A stretch of 64,000 nt of DNA from Liolophura sinensis. Its lineage: Eukaryota > Mollusca > Polyplacophora > Chitonida > Chitonidae. Shown here in pieces: positions 47,101-58,300 of the stretch. Position numbers and translations under genes: made by a program. The DNA lies in the NCBI RefSeq assembly GCF_032854445.1, contig NC_088300.1:74887005-74951004 (forward strand). Direction: 5' to 3'. The first letter of the stretch is position 1. Every line of letters starts with the position of its first letter. Under the pieces are notes generated by a model that saw only the letters and a list, made by a program, of their open reading frames with translations, ran no database searches and had not been told where the DNA came from.

Positions 47101-50100
47101 AAGACTGTGTGACTGTTTGAATTCATGATACAATCTCATGCACATATTAGACATTTCTTTTTACTGTATTTTAACTTTCTTCAGATTAAAATCATTTTTG
47201 AATTTAACACCTTGACCACTACTGCATGGGCCTCATCACTTGTCTCGTGGTACTCCCCCACTCTCCCCTCATCACCCCCCCCCCCCCCAAAAAAAGGGCA
47301 GGTATCAGGACTGTCACTTACTGGTGGAAGGTCATGGCAGAGATATACTCTGACCCAGTTTTCATGAAGCTGAAACAGTTAAAACACAAGATTTAACCCC
47401 ATGGGAGAGAAGATATAAGTGTCATAACCTGGATACAGTTGTTAGGGAAGATAACAAGCTGTGATATTTGATACACAGATAATCAGACAATTCATTACGT
47501 TCAAAGTTCAAGCGTTCTGGATTTCACGCCTCTCCACGATTAACACTTAACACCTCCTAACCAGATGCTTACATCTGCATTATCATAAACATAGTGCATG
47601 ATGGCTTGATATACATAATGTAATAAATGAATATTGTAAATTTTTATCCACAGACCAAAAAATGCAATCCTCAATAACAAACAAACATCCATAAATACAT
47701 GTACATGCAACTACTGGACAAAAGCTGTCCAATAGGATAGATTAATTCTGATGGGTGTGGCATGCAGAATGTCAAATTCTGAGTGTTTAGACTGAATCAT
47801 CACATGTGAGCAAACTGAATGAAGGATTAGTACAGGCTTAATGCCACTGCAGCAATACTACAGTCATATCATGTAGGCAGGAGACAAGGGTTTTTGACAT
47901 CCTGATTTAACAGTATACTGTGATTAAGTGGGATGGTGTGTCTGGTGTCAGTGCACAGTGATAGGTGGGACCGTGTGTCTGGTGTCAGTGCACAGTGACT
48001 AGGTGGGATGGTATGTCTGGTGTTAGTGCACAGTGACTAGGTGGGATGGTATGTCTGGTGTCAGTGCACAGTGACTAGGTGAGATGGTATGTCTGGTGTC
48101 AGTGCACAGTGACGAGGTGGGACCGTGTGTCTGGTGTCAGTGCACAGTGACTAGGTGGGATGGTGTGTCTGGTGTCAGTGCACAGTGACTAGGTGGGACC
48201 GTGTGTCTGGTGTCAGTGCACAGTGACTAGGTGGGATGGTATGTCTGGTGTCAAACCCTTGTCTTCTGCCTACATATGACATGACTGTAGTATTGCTGAA
48301 GTGGCATTAAGCCTGTACTAATCCTTCATTCAGTTTACTCACATGTCATGAGTCAGTCTAAACATTCAGAATTTGACATTCTGCATGCCACACCTGTCAG
48401 AATTAATCTATCCTTTTGGACAGCTTTTGTCTGGTAGTTGTATGTACATGTATTTATGTATGTGTGGTGTCAGTGCACAGTGACTAGGTTGGATGGTGTG
48501 TTTTGTGTCAGTGCACTGTGACTAGGTGGGATGGTATGTCTGGTGTCAGTACACAGTCACTGGGGGTGTCATGTTTGGCATCAGTAAAGAGTGACTGGGT
48601 TGAGTGTCATGTTTGGTGTCAGTGCAGTGACTGGGTGGGAGGTCATATTTGGTGGATTGGGTGGATTTTCATTATTGGTGTCAGTACACTATGACTGGGT
48701 GGTTGTCATGTAAGGTGTCATTAGACAGTGACTGGGTGGGGCTTTATTTCTGGTGTCTCTTACTGGGTTGGGTGTCAGTACATTGTGATGGGATGGGGTG
48801 CCATGTATGGTGCCAGTGCATTGACTGTGTGGCATCAGTACACTGTATCTGGGTGCGTTGTTATGTCTGGTGTCAGAATACTATGACTGATAAGGGCTAC
48901 TTCATGAAGTGACTGGATGGGTGTCATGTTTGGTGTCAGTACACTGTGACTGGATGTGGGTGTCATGGTGGGTGTTCGTACAGAGTGACTGAGTGGGGTG
49001 TTGTGTATGTGTGTATACTGTGACTGGGAGAGTGTCATGTATGGTGTCAGTACACTGTGACTGGTTGAAGTTTCATACTTATTGTCATTGCACTTTGACT
49101 GGGCAGGGTGTCATGTATGGTGTCTGTATACTGTGATTGGACCGGGTGTGAGTATACTGTAAGCGGTCTCATGTCTGGTGTCAGTCCACTGTAACTGGTG
49201 AGGAATCATGTCTGACTTCTGTATACAGTGAGTAGGTGGATATCCTGTTAGGTGTCAGTACACTGTGAATGTGTGGGGTGTCATGTTTGGTGAGAGTACA
49301 CTGTTGGGACATTATGGCTTGTGGCAGTCAATTGAATGGGCAATGTCTACTCTCAGGACAAAGTGCTTGTAGGTGGGGTAGCAGGTTTGGCGACAGTACA
49401 CTTACAGAAGCTTTAACAAGACAACCTATTTTGAATGAAGCATTGATTGTATGTGACTTACTTCTCTAAGTATGTACTGCTGGTCCCCAAATCCTGTGTC
49501 ACATCTGGGCCTAACAGAAGGCGTGACGAGAAGGTGGGCATGGAGTCCATGATCGCACGCAGTCTACCAAAGTCATGCCCTAACTGCTGCGGATCCACAG
49601 ACCTGTTATATTTGTGTGGGTATATATTAGGTTCTGTCAATTAAAGAAAAAAAAACTGGCATAAACATTAATGACAGTTAATATAAAATATTCTGAGAGA
49701 AACCCTGTCTTTGCCCTTTCAGTAAATACTTTTTCACTTCATGGTAACCATCAATGTATTGTAATAAACTTCTCTTTCCATCATTACTCCTGGCTTATAT
49801 TCCTGTGACATTCATTAATGACATAAGCCAAGAGTAACGATGGTGAAGATCATAACTATACCAATAACAGGGGCTTCCATGGCCAAGGCGTATTGACCCA
49901 GGAGCCTCTCACCAATGCAGTCACTGTAAGGCCAGCTCATGCTGGCTTCCTCTGCGGTCATACAAGGGAAGGTCTCCAGCAACTTGCTGATGGTCATGGG
50001 TTTCCCCTGAGTCCTGTCCAGTTTCCTTCCACCATAATGCTGGCCACCGTCATATAAGTGAAATACTCTTGGGTACAGGATAAAACACCAATCAAATAAA

Positions 50101-52218
50101 TAAATCCATACTATCAACATTTTGTGACATTCATTATTGACAGTATGTGGTTTCAAGGTGATCATTACTAATCTAAATGTTGCTGTGATATTCATTAATT
50201 GATCTTAGTCTGTGATTTCATGGCGAACATTCCAGTCCATATTTTCTGTTACTTGTTACAGCTAGCTCCTTGACAGATTTTATACCCTCCACACAAGGAC
50301 AAGCTGGAGATGAACGAGCAACCTCTATAATTCGTCAATGTTTTCTGGACACTCTGGAGAAGCTACTAGGCTGCCTAGCTAGCAGTAGCTATATTTTGCT
50401 GGAAGTGTAGCTGTATTATCCTCAGACAAATCATCAGTGTAACGCTTCCTACCATTGCCTAGCTCAAGATCCAGTACATAACCCCTGTCAGTTGAGTACT
50501 TCATTAGTTCAATGGCATTTGCTGGATCCCAGACTCCTCCAGGACGATACAGGCTGTTCAGACCAAAAATCAGACTTAGGTTGGCCTGTATGGCAAACTG
50601 GTTCAGCTCATCCCATTCTGTGGCTGTAACCAAAACCAAAGGAAACATAAAGAAAAGACGGCGTTGTTTACCACAATAAGACATTAGCTTAAATAGAAAA
50701 GGTGGGCAGACCCATGCCTTAATAAAGGACAGACCTACATATATAAGCAAAATACAAGTAAAAGTAATCAAGAACCATTCAGTGTATAGATGATTGCGGT
50801 CAGTTTTATAGGTGGAACAAACCTGAGTGCTTGGTGTAAACCACTGACCTTTGGTAAGTTACTGACACACTTTCTCACATATGACGTACATGCAGATATG
50901 CATGCTATCATATTGCTGTAGACAGTGGTCTTCAACGCAAGTGAGCTGCTGAGCAAATGACACGACTGAGTGTCGCTGACTGCTTGTTGTTACCATACAA
51001 ATAAAATAACTGAGCACTATGACAACTTACTAGACAGTGTGCTGTTAGGAAAGTCTTTGTCTGAAAGTTTGTTTCCAGTACTGAAAATGAGGGAGTCCCC
51101 TGATGTCCCTCCGACCCTCAGGTAGGCAGGGTAGAGAGCTTTGGCCAACGTGATTGCCAGTGACGACCTACACGTCAACAAAAGTCGAGACGTCACAAAC
51201 ACCGATCTGTGTTCTGTACAGAAGCATGTTAAAACTCACAGATTTTTTTTTTGTCTTGAGTTCATTATTTGTCATCTATAATTCAGCATTATAACTTTGA
51301 CACACAAGCTGAATATATCTATTCATTTGTATCCAAAAACATGAATATATCAAACAGTAAACCAGTATGTTATATAATTGAAACAATGATAAAAAATAAG
51401 ATATGTATACCCACCACAATAAGATACAATATTTTTAAACATGACGTTAAAGTTTCATAAAATACAGGCAACATTCAAACATATGTTCAAACCTAATTAA
51501 CATGTTCAAACGTATAATTAACATGTTCAAACGTATAATTAACATTTTCAAATGTAATTATTTGTTTATTTATTTATTTGATTGGTGTTTTACGCCATAC
51601 TCAAAAATATTTCACTTATACGGCGGCAGCCAGCATTATGGTGGGAGGAAACTGGGCAGAGCCCGGGGGAAACCCACGACCATCCGCAGGTTGCTGGATG
51701 ACCAAACGCAATTAACACGTTCAAACACACTGTAGCCTTCCAAATGTTAGTTTTACGCTTTCAATTACATTGATTTACAAAAATTTATAAAATTTGCGAA
51801 GAAATGGGACATTTCAAGTAACTCCTTTAAGTTGGTTAATTTAAGAGTGGCAATTAAAACTTACAAAAACTTTTGCATATTTATTTGGAATATGGGATAC
51901 ATTCCATAACCCAGCAAGACGACAGATTATATGACTCATACAGGCACAATATAGTGATCATATCCCCACAAGTCGTTCAACTTTCGAGTCGTCATTTCAG
52001 CTACCGGCCGTGCAAATACAAACATGCCATTACCTGGGGTCGAAACCCTTCCAATGGTTCACAAGATTGCCTGCATCCAGCGTGATACTGACAAACCTCT
52101 CACTGGTCACGGACACCACATGGTCTGGCTGTACGGTCACTTCCAAGCCCGCCACTTGTACGGACTGGATCAGCAGGGAGCCTAGACACAGGCACGTATA
52201 AACAGTCGGCGCGACCAT
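38132..52218 (-). CDS. HPSE-like: Heparanase gene A, beta/alpha hybrid, frameshifted last exon
   Basis: A GH79 heparanase with exons 52034-52218, 51031-51167, 50453-50623, 49462-49633, 47322-47369, 46524-46727, 45194-45314, 44204-44310, 38996-39139 and 38132-38153. Exons 1-9 are open with matching phases and include ELGNEP and [11 protein letters not shown]. In exon 10 an extra C in TTTACCCATT creates GGG TAA seven codons in, so the protein would stop at 436 residues. A further extra G lies downstream. Exons 1-8 are closest to gene D, whereas exons 9-10 and their surroundings match gene C. The missing C-terminal strands belong to the C-terminal domain that human heparanase needs for secretion and activity. 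The shift could be real or an assembly error. Confidence 0.82.
38504..38674. mobile_element. Hairpin MITE-like repeat, heparanase A intron 9
   Basis: Second copy of the inverted-repeat structure at 16952-17121, shared by descent with the 3' end of gene C. Confidence 0.55.
38745..38891. mobile_element. MITE with CAGTTGTTCAAAAGTG-type termini, heparanase A intron 9
   Basis: Left end GGACCCAGTGGTTCAAAAGT and right end CACTTTTGAACAACTGGCCC. Same insertion as 17187-17340. Confidence 0.55.
38996..39139 (-). CDS. Heparanase A exon 9
   Basis: Encodes [20 protein letters not shown] and [16 protein letters not shown]. It is near-identical to gene C. Confidence 0.86.
39490..40000. repeat. 72-bp minisatellite, heparanase A intron 8
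   Basis: A shorter and more irregular form of the array at 18000-19640, in the same position relative to exon 9. Confidence 0.7.
40365..44203. repeat. Expanded 69-bp exon-8-derived minisatellite, heparanase A intron 8
   Basis: About 55 highly similar 69-bp units. On the minus strand each reads [20 protein letters not shown] followed by AGGTGAGTT, that is, the end of exon 8 with its donor. A marker variant (TCCTCAGTTAGTCC) recurs at 42451 and 43279, exactly 828 bp or 12 units apart, so blocks have been duplicated. The long plus-strand frames (up to 331 codons) are antisense artefacts. Confidence 0.9.
44204..44310 (-). CDS. Heparanase A exon 8
   Basis: [20 protein letters not shown] matches gene D, then [15 protein letters not shown] matches gene C and the array units. 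It ends AG before gtgagt and borders the 3.8-kb array. Confidence 0.87.
44311..45193. other. Heparanase A intron 7
   Basis: About 880 bp of AT-rich unique sequence. No repeat array or gene was seen. Confidence 0.45.
45194..45314 (-). CDS. Heparanase A exon 7
   Basis: Encodes [19 protein letters not shown] and VGGSYGLVEYSDGVFSVNP. The acceptor is cattgtcag and the donor gtaagt. Confidence 0.88.
45330..46435. repeat. 28-bp minisatellite beside exon 7, heparanase A intron 6
   Basis: About forty units of 28 bp containing CATGATAGAACCAGACAATAA. It starts next to the exon 7 acceptor, and its TTGTCTGGTTCTAT (minus strand) resembles TTATCTGGTTCTGT of the 54-bp unit in gene D. It probably grew from the same intron end. 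Confidence 0.75.
46524..46727 (-). CDS. Heparanase A exon 6 (nucleophile exon)
   Basis: Encodes HYYMNGHKATRRDFID and [16 protein letters not shown], ending FIAGFM. It is intact, in contrast to the same exon in gene B. Confidence 0.89.
47322..47369 (-). CDS. Heparanase A exon 5
   Basis: The 48-bp micro-exon FMKTGSEYISAMTFH, identical in protein to gene D. Confidence 0.85.
47691..48471. mobile_element. Foldback element with ~205-bp inverted arms
   Basis: The arm at 47691-47900 is the inverted copy of 48250-48471, with about nine in ten bases alike by eye (for example ATTCTGCATGCCACACC in both orientations). The loop is a 38-bp minisatellite. It lies in intron 4 of gene A and is absent from the same intron of gene D. 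Confidence 0.65.
47925..49330. repeat. 38-bp GTGTCAGTGCACAGTGACT minisatellite, heparanase A intron 4
   Basis: Regular 38-bp units at 47925-48250, then diverged units from 48470 to about 49330. Same family as 8740-9370. Confidence 0.7.
49462..49633 (-). CDS. Heparanase A exon 4
   Basis: Completes the catalytic Glu and encodes EPNIYPHKYNRSVDPQQLG, then LLLGPDV. The sites are attgacag and gtaagt. Confidence 0.87.
49868..50106 (+). mobile_element. SINE with damaged head, heparanase A intron 3
   Basis: Head region partly deleted (TTCCATGGCCAAGG). The core (ACCATAATGCTGGCCACCGT) and CACCAATCAAATAAATAAAT tail are clear. Confidence 0.7.
50453..50623 (-). CDS. Heparanase A exon 3
   Basis: Encodes TEWDELNQFAIQANLSLIFG, then LNSLYRPGG and ELGN. 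The sites are ggttacag and gtagga. Confidence 0.87.
51031..51167 (-). CDS. Heparanase A exon 2
   Basis: Encodes [20 protein letters not shown] and SGDSLIFSTGNKLSDKDF, ending PNSTLS. The sites are gtgtag and gtaagt. Confidence 0.87.
51557..51700 (-). mobile_element. Truncated SINE, heparanase A intron 1
   Basis: Tail and core only: TTTATTTATTTATTTGATTG and GGCAGCCAGCATTATGGTGG. It is inserted among ACATGTTCAAACGTATAATT repeats. Confidence 0.65.
52034..52218 (-). CDS. Heparanase A exon 1
   Basis: ATG at 52218, leader CLCLGSLLIQSVQVAG, then LEVTVQPDHVVSVTSERF. It ends GACCCCAG before gtaatg. Confidence 0.87.
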
Positions 52219-53294
52219 GATCAGTCAATGGCCCGCACTCACTGTCTGAAACATATTATGTATGAACCACTGTGTGGCTGTGGTTGACATGTATCGCGCG
52301 CGTGTGTGAACTCTCCAGTCCATATAGGTCAGTCTGTGCCAGTTGGAGATCCACATAAACAATGTTTGAGTGAATCACGGGATAATATGTAGGAGAGACA
52401 TACGAATCGTTTCAAGCACCATGCACTGTTTCGCTGTGTACTTACGCCGACTGTAGTGGCGCGATAGTTACGTAATCGGCACGTGGCCTATCATGCCTGT
52501 GCAGCTGTGGATAAAACCGCAAACTGCGGTTTAGCCGGCACAGGTTACATAAAGCTGGGCTAAATATTATTTCGCTTCCTGCTGCACAGCATGAAAAAAT
52601 TAAACTGTGTTTAAAACGACATTGGTAGTTATAGGCCTATTCTCCTTACGTAGACCATTCAGGCCTAGGTCATTCTAGTCAAACACATGTAGGCCTACTG
52701 TAAAAACTTCAACCTTTTCGCATGCTTGCAAGTTGTTCATCCAGATATATTCTGACATTATTCTACATAGACTGATAAAATTATGCTTTTTGGTGAAGTC
52801 CTGAGAATGGTCAACCAAACAAATGTAGTTTTGCCTCTATAAGCAAATTTAAAGGTGCATAAATTTCACTGAATAAAGTTGCTCTTTCATACGCAAAAAA
52901 TGTTGAGGAATTCGAGGGAGCTGAAATCAGGCTTTAGCGATTTGGTGTGCACATGTCAGTTCATTTAAGACGGTGCTGGTGCCATCATTTTGCACATAAG
53001 TAGATTCACGTCTTGGTCTAGTTTTCACTGACGTTTACCTCGCCTTATAGCCAGAAAGTCATAAACACCAGACCTATTTGCCGGACAATATATATATATT
53101 TTCTCACTTCAGCCGTTTTTCAGATATCTTCAGTATGAATGGGGGCCGAAACAACTTGGCTTTTGCTGCAGAGGTAGCGACTCATATATACCAGTAGGCC
53201 TACCATGGAGGTTATTTCTATTTCCATGCTATAGCTCCTAAAGTCGCTTCGGCTCATCAAGGCACATCTTAAATTGTGAAGTCATCAGCGATAA
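52219..53294. other. Upstream region of heparanase A
   Basis: No gene seen. It contains a nested hairpin at 52496-52544 (CCTGTGC...GCACAGG enclosing AAACCGCA...TGCGGTTT) about 280 bases upstream of the ATG. Confidence 0.4.
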
Positions 53295-53566
53295 TTTATT
53301 TATTTATTTATTTGATTGGTGTTTTACGCCGTACTCAAGAATATTTGACTTATACGACGGCGGCCAGCATTATGGTGGGAGGAAACCGGGCAGAGCCTGG
53401 GGAAACCCACGACCATCCGCAAGTTGCTGGCAGACCTTCCCACGTACGGCCGGAGAAGAAGCCAGCATGAGCTGGACTTGAGCTCACAGCAACCGCATTG
53501 GTGAGAGACTCCTGGGTCATTACGCTGCACTAGCGCGCTAACCGACTGAACCACGGAGGCCCCAAG
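53295..53566 (-). mobile_element. Full-length tRNA-derived SINE between heparanase A and API5
   Basis: Tail at left, tRNA-like head at right (CTGAACCACGGAGGCCCC). It is flanked by AAGTCATCAGCGA and AAGTCATCGGCGA, a 13-bp target duplication with one mismatch. Confidence 0.85.
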
Positions 53567-55264
53567 TCATCGGCGAAATAACTCATGGAGAAACCTGTAC
53601 ATGTACACTGAAAGTCAGGAACAACTTTGCGACAGTTAGAATAGTTAATGAAAAGCTTAAATATAAAGCACTTTACATAGCGCCTATACTCATATCGTGT
53701 ACTGAATAATGTGAAGTTCGGTGGATGTATGCCATTTATAAGCACCTGAAGAATGTAATAATAAATATATTCATACATTCATATCATCTGTAGATAACGC
53801 ACGTGCAGTTGACGACTCAGGAATTATTCCCTGTAAACAAATGTTCATATAGCTGATGTGAGCAATGCAAACAGCTTTTTTGTACCTGTATGTAGCTGTG
53901 GGTTGTGTTGTTGAGGAAAGAGTCGCAGAAGATAGTGCCATATCGCATATGGTGGATGAAACCAAAATGAGGATCTTAATTCAATCAAGTTTTGCACCAA
54001 GACAAGACAATACCACGAATAAATTAAAACCATTTCTTTTATTCTTGTATAAGGTGACAGTTCATCTAAATCATGAAGGCATGCTGCTAGCTGAAGAAAT
54101 GAACTTTTTATTTAACACAATTACTTAGCCACCTGTTTATAATCCATTGTTCCATGTTATTCTGCAAACAATAATAGAGATATTAACCCCTAAAAAATAC
54201 AGATGCATTTTGACAATTACATGTGAGCTGGGCTACAAACAGTTGCTAGTAGTTATACTCTTCTTGAAGATGGTCTAAAGCTGTAATAAATGGTGAACTG
54301 GAATACACCCCTTTAATAACATCACTATTGCCTTAACAGAGGAACAAAAACGACTACATCAAAGTACATGTACACAAGACAAAAAAAATTGCAAACCATC
54401 AAGCTACCTGTAGAAAATGGATATTTACTTTGCAAAATAAAAACGCATCAATGTATGCAACAATGAAATAATGCCTACAGCTGCTTTACACGTGAAATGA
54501 TGGCCACACATCCAGTTCCGATACATGTAATGAAAATCCATTCTCAAACCTTCCTGTGATGTGTCACATGAACTTTAAAAATAAATGAGTTGATAATGGA
54601 CGTGAACAGGGAATAAATGGCTAGGCTATTTACATCGTCTAAATCACATATTATCTTCCATGGGTTGATTGATGACATCTTGGGAGCTGTTCAGACAAAA
54701 TGGTTAAATAATACAGTGAAAAGCAACATGAATGTTTTTCTTTGTATGCTTAGAACTTGAAGATATTTCCAAATCCAAATTCAACAAACAAAATGTCTTC
54801 ATGTCCTGTTAAACATGACAGTAAATATGAGTCTTGAAAATCTGGTTCACCAGTAACACACATGGTAAAACAAATTCAGAGGTCTCAAATAAGTCGACAT
54901 GTAGTTTTCATGCAAATCACATGTGTTTTAGATGACAACAGCAGAATATCGAAATACAAGCATCATGTTTAGACTTGGAGCCTTCACAAATACATTGTGG
55001 GGTAACCAACTCAGTGGACTCCTGATCCATAGACTTCACACTCTAACTTTACCTCCTGCTTATGTATCATCACAATCAGTCGATGCGCGCAGATGTGACG
55101 AGAGCTGAATGTAACATAAGGAAGTTAGGTGGTGCTAAGAGAAGATAGAGTCGCTCTGTACAGCTGCTAAGTGCGGCTGATTCAGCCTTCTCAGTGTAAT
55201 CTTCCCAGTCGGTAGAGACTTGAGCTGACAATATTCACAGTTCTTCGAACCCCTCACTCCAATA
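53567..55264. other. 3' UTR and downstream region of API5
   Basis: No coding exon recognised. The nearest minus-strand AATAAA past the API5 stop that I found is at 54107-54112, which would imply a 3' UTR of about 1.15 kb. This is tentative. Confidence 0.35.
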
Positions 55265-55329
55265 TTAAAATCTGTTGTAACCACGACGACCTCTAAAGCT
55301 TCGTCCCCGTCCACCGCCACCACGCCCCC
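55265..55329 (-). CDS. API5: API5 last exon (RG-rich tail)
   Basis: Encodes GRGGGGRGRSFRGRRGYNRF and a stop. The acceptor is tttctctag. The open frame listed on this strand at 55135-55323 is in a different, non-coding frame. Confidence 0.82.
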
Positions 55330-58300
55330 CTAGAGAAATAGGAGGACATATAATATCTGTTTTACCTCATGTTAATATCCTGGCCCACTTCACAGCATCT
55401 TCCAGTTACAACCAGCATATAATCAGTCTGTCTTACCTCCAGCACAAGAGTCCATATTATGGTCTGCTTAACAAAGTTACAACCAGATTATAATCAACCT
55501 GTCTTACCTCCAGTACATGTGTCATCATCATGACAATATCCCCCAGTTACAACCAGTGTATAATCAACCTGTCTTACCTCCAGTACATGTGTCATCATCA
55601 TGACAATATCCCCCAGTTACAACCAGTGTATAATCAACCTGTCTTACCTCCAGTACATGTGTCATCATCATGACAATATTCCCCAGTTACAACCAGTGTA
55701 TAATCAACCTGTCTTACCTCCAGTACATGCGTCATCATCATGACAATATCCCCCAGTTACAACCAGTGTATAATCAACCTGTCTTACCTCCAGTACATGT
55801 GTCATCATCATGACAATATCCCCCAGTTACAACCAGTGTATAATTAACCTGTCTTACCGCCAGTACATGTGTCCACATCATGACAATATCCCCCAGTTAC
55901 AACCAGTGTATAATCAACCTGTCTTACCTCCAGTACATGTGTCCACATCATGACAATATTCTCCAGTTACAACCAGTGTATAATCAACCTGCCTTACCTC
56001 CAGTACATGCGTCATCATCATGACAATATCCCTCAGTTACAACCAGTGTATAATCAACCTGTCTTACCTCCAGTACATGTGTCATCATCATGACAATATC
56101 CCCCAGTTACAACCAGTGTATAATTAACCTGTCTTACCGCCAGTACATGTGTCCACATCATGAACATATCCCCCAGTTATAACCAGTGTATAATCAACCT
56201 GTCTTACCTCCAGTACATGTGTCATCATCATGACAATATCCCCCAGTTACAACCAGTGTATAATTAACCTGTCTTACCTCCTGTACATGTGTCCATATCA
56301 TGACAATATCCCCCAGTTACAACTAGTGTATAATCAGCCTGTCTTACCTCCAGTACACGTGTCATCATCATGGCCTGTCTCACAATAACCTCCAGTTACA
56401 ACCAGTGTATAATCAACCTGTCTTATATCCTGCACATGTGTCTATATCATGGTCTGTCTGACAATATCCCCCAGTTACAACAGGTGTATAATCAACCTGT
56501 CTAACCTTCAGCATGTGCCCGTATCATGGCCTGTCTCACAATAACCCCCAGTTACAACCAGTGTATAATCAACCTGTCTTACCTCCAGTACATGTGTCCA
56601 TATCATGACAATATCCCCCAGTTACAACTAGTGTATAATGAACCTGTCTTACCTCCAGTACATGTGTCCATATCATGACAATATCCCCCAGTTACAACCA
56701 GTGTATAATCAGCCTGTCTTACCTCCAGTACACGTGTCATCATCATGGCCTGTCTCACAATAACCCCCAGTTACAACCGGTGTATAATCAACCTGTCTAA
56801 CCTCCACCATGTGTCTATATCATGGTCTGTCTGACAATATCCCCCAGTTACGACTAGTGTATAATCAGCCTGTCTTACCTCCAGCACATGTGCACATATC
56901 ATGGTCTGTCTCACAATATAACCCCAGTTACAACCAGTGTATAATCAGCCTGTCTTATATCCTACACATATGGTCTGTCTCACAATATCCCCCAGTTACA
57001 ACCAGTGTATAATCAGTATGTAGTACCTCCAGCACTTGTGTACATATCATGATCTGTCTCACAATATCTGCCAGTTACAATCAGTGTATAATCAACCTGT
57101 CTTACCTCCAGCACAAGCGCATGTGTTATGGTTTGTCTCACAATATCTCCCAGTTACAACCAGTGTATAATCAGTATGTAGTACCTCCAGCACATGTGCA
57201 TATATCATGGCCTAGATCATAATAACCCAGAAGAAGAGAAGTGTCATAAACCTGGCTTACCTCCAGCATATGTCCCAGCTTTGTTACTGTATTTCCCACC
57301 CGGAGGAGAGTAAATGGCTCGACTCTGTTTGTTTATTTTCTTAGCAGATGCCCCATCACTGGAGTCAAAAGTGATCGGTGTTCGCTTTTGGCTGAAATTG
57401 CAAATATTTATTTATCTGATTATTGCTTAACATGTTGACTGCCGGCTACGAGATAACTCGTAGTGGTTGGTGCACCGCGTGACGCCAGTACGAGTTATCT
57501 CGTAGGTAATTTCTATGATCCTCAAAGTACATGGCAAATGCTGTAAACTAAAAGCAAGGATGATGGCAACAGGCTAGAAGCCTTATTTACCGGAAATTGA
57601 AAACAAAAGACATGTCTGACAAAAACGTCTCATTTATTCGCTACATTTTGACAGGCCAACCTGAACAGAGATATCTGCTCTTTCTCACAGTCTCTGTGCA
57701 AGCTATATTCAGACAAAAAATGACATTTGTCGGCAATGGACAGTGTGGATGTAATTTACCACGGATTTACCATAAAAGGGTAAAGGCAGATACGAATTAT
57801 TGTCAGTAAGCAGTATATGTCCGACGAAAAATTCACAACACATGGTACACCTTGAAGCACGGATCGACGCAAAGGGCTGGTTTCTCAGGACATACGGGGC
57901 AAATGTACCTTGTTTCTCGTCTTCTGCCATTTTTCGTGCATTGGCGGCATGGCTTTGTTGGCCTCTCCTTTTTCTCTGTAAGTGGTACGCCGACAAGGTG
58001 GTGAAAAGTTTCTGCGGGCGGTCCTTCAGTCAGGGTCGGCTGAAGGTCAACGTTTCCCAGCAGGTGAAGCGTTACCTTTTCACGGAACCGCAGCATTCTC
58101 ATTTGTTCACCCACTGATTCGTTGTACATCATGTGAGCATTGAACAACATGATCTCCAAACCATGGAGTCCGATTTTCTTGTACCAACGGATTGTTTTGC
58201 GCAAAGCAAAATAGTAAGAGAGCATCTGGTCTGACTGATCGATCCCAGACATCCCATTGTTATAATCACGCACAATGTTTGGTTTCTGGGATACCTTTTG

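Noticed and set aside
53865-54128. An 87-codon plus-strand frame
   Set aside because: It is opposite the likely 3' UTR of API5, with no recognisable domain, splice sites or partner exons.
55135-55323. A 62-codon minus-strand frame overlapping the last API5 exon
   Set aside because: It reads a different frame from the RG-rich tail. The true exon ends at the TAA at 55265-55267.
55420-57240. A CRISPR-like look from regularly spaced repeats
   Set aside because: The units are head-to-tail with no unique spacers, in a eukaryotic intron, and each carries a splice donor.
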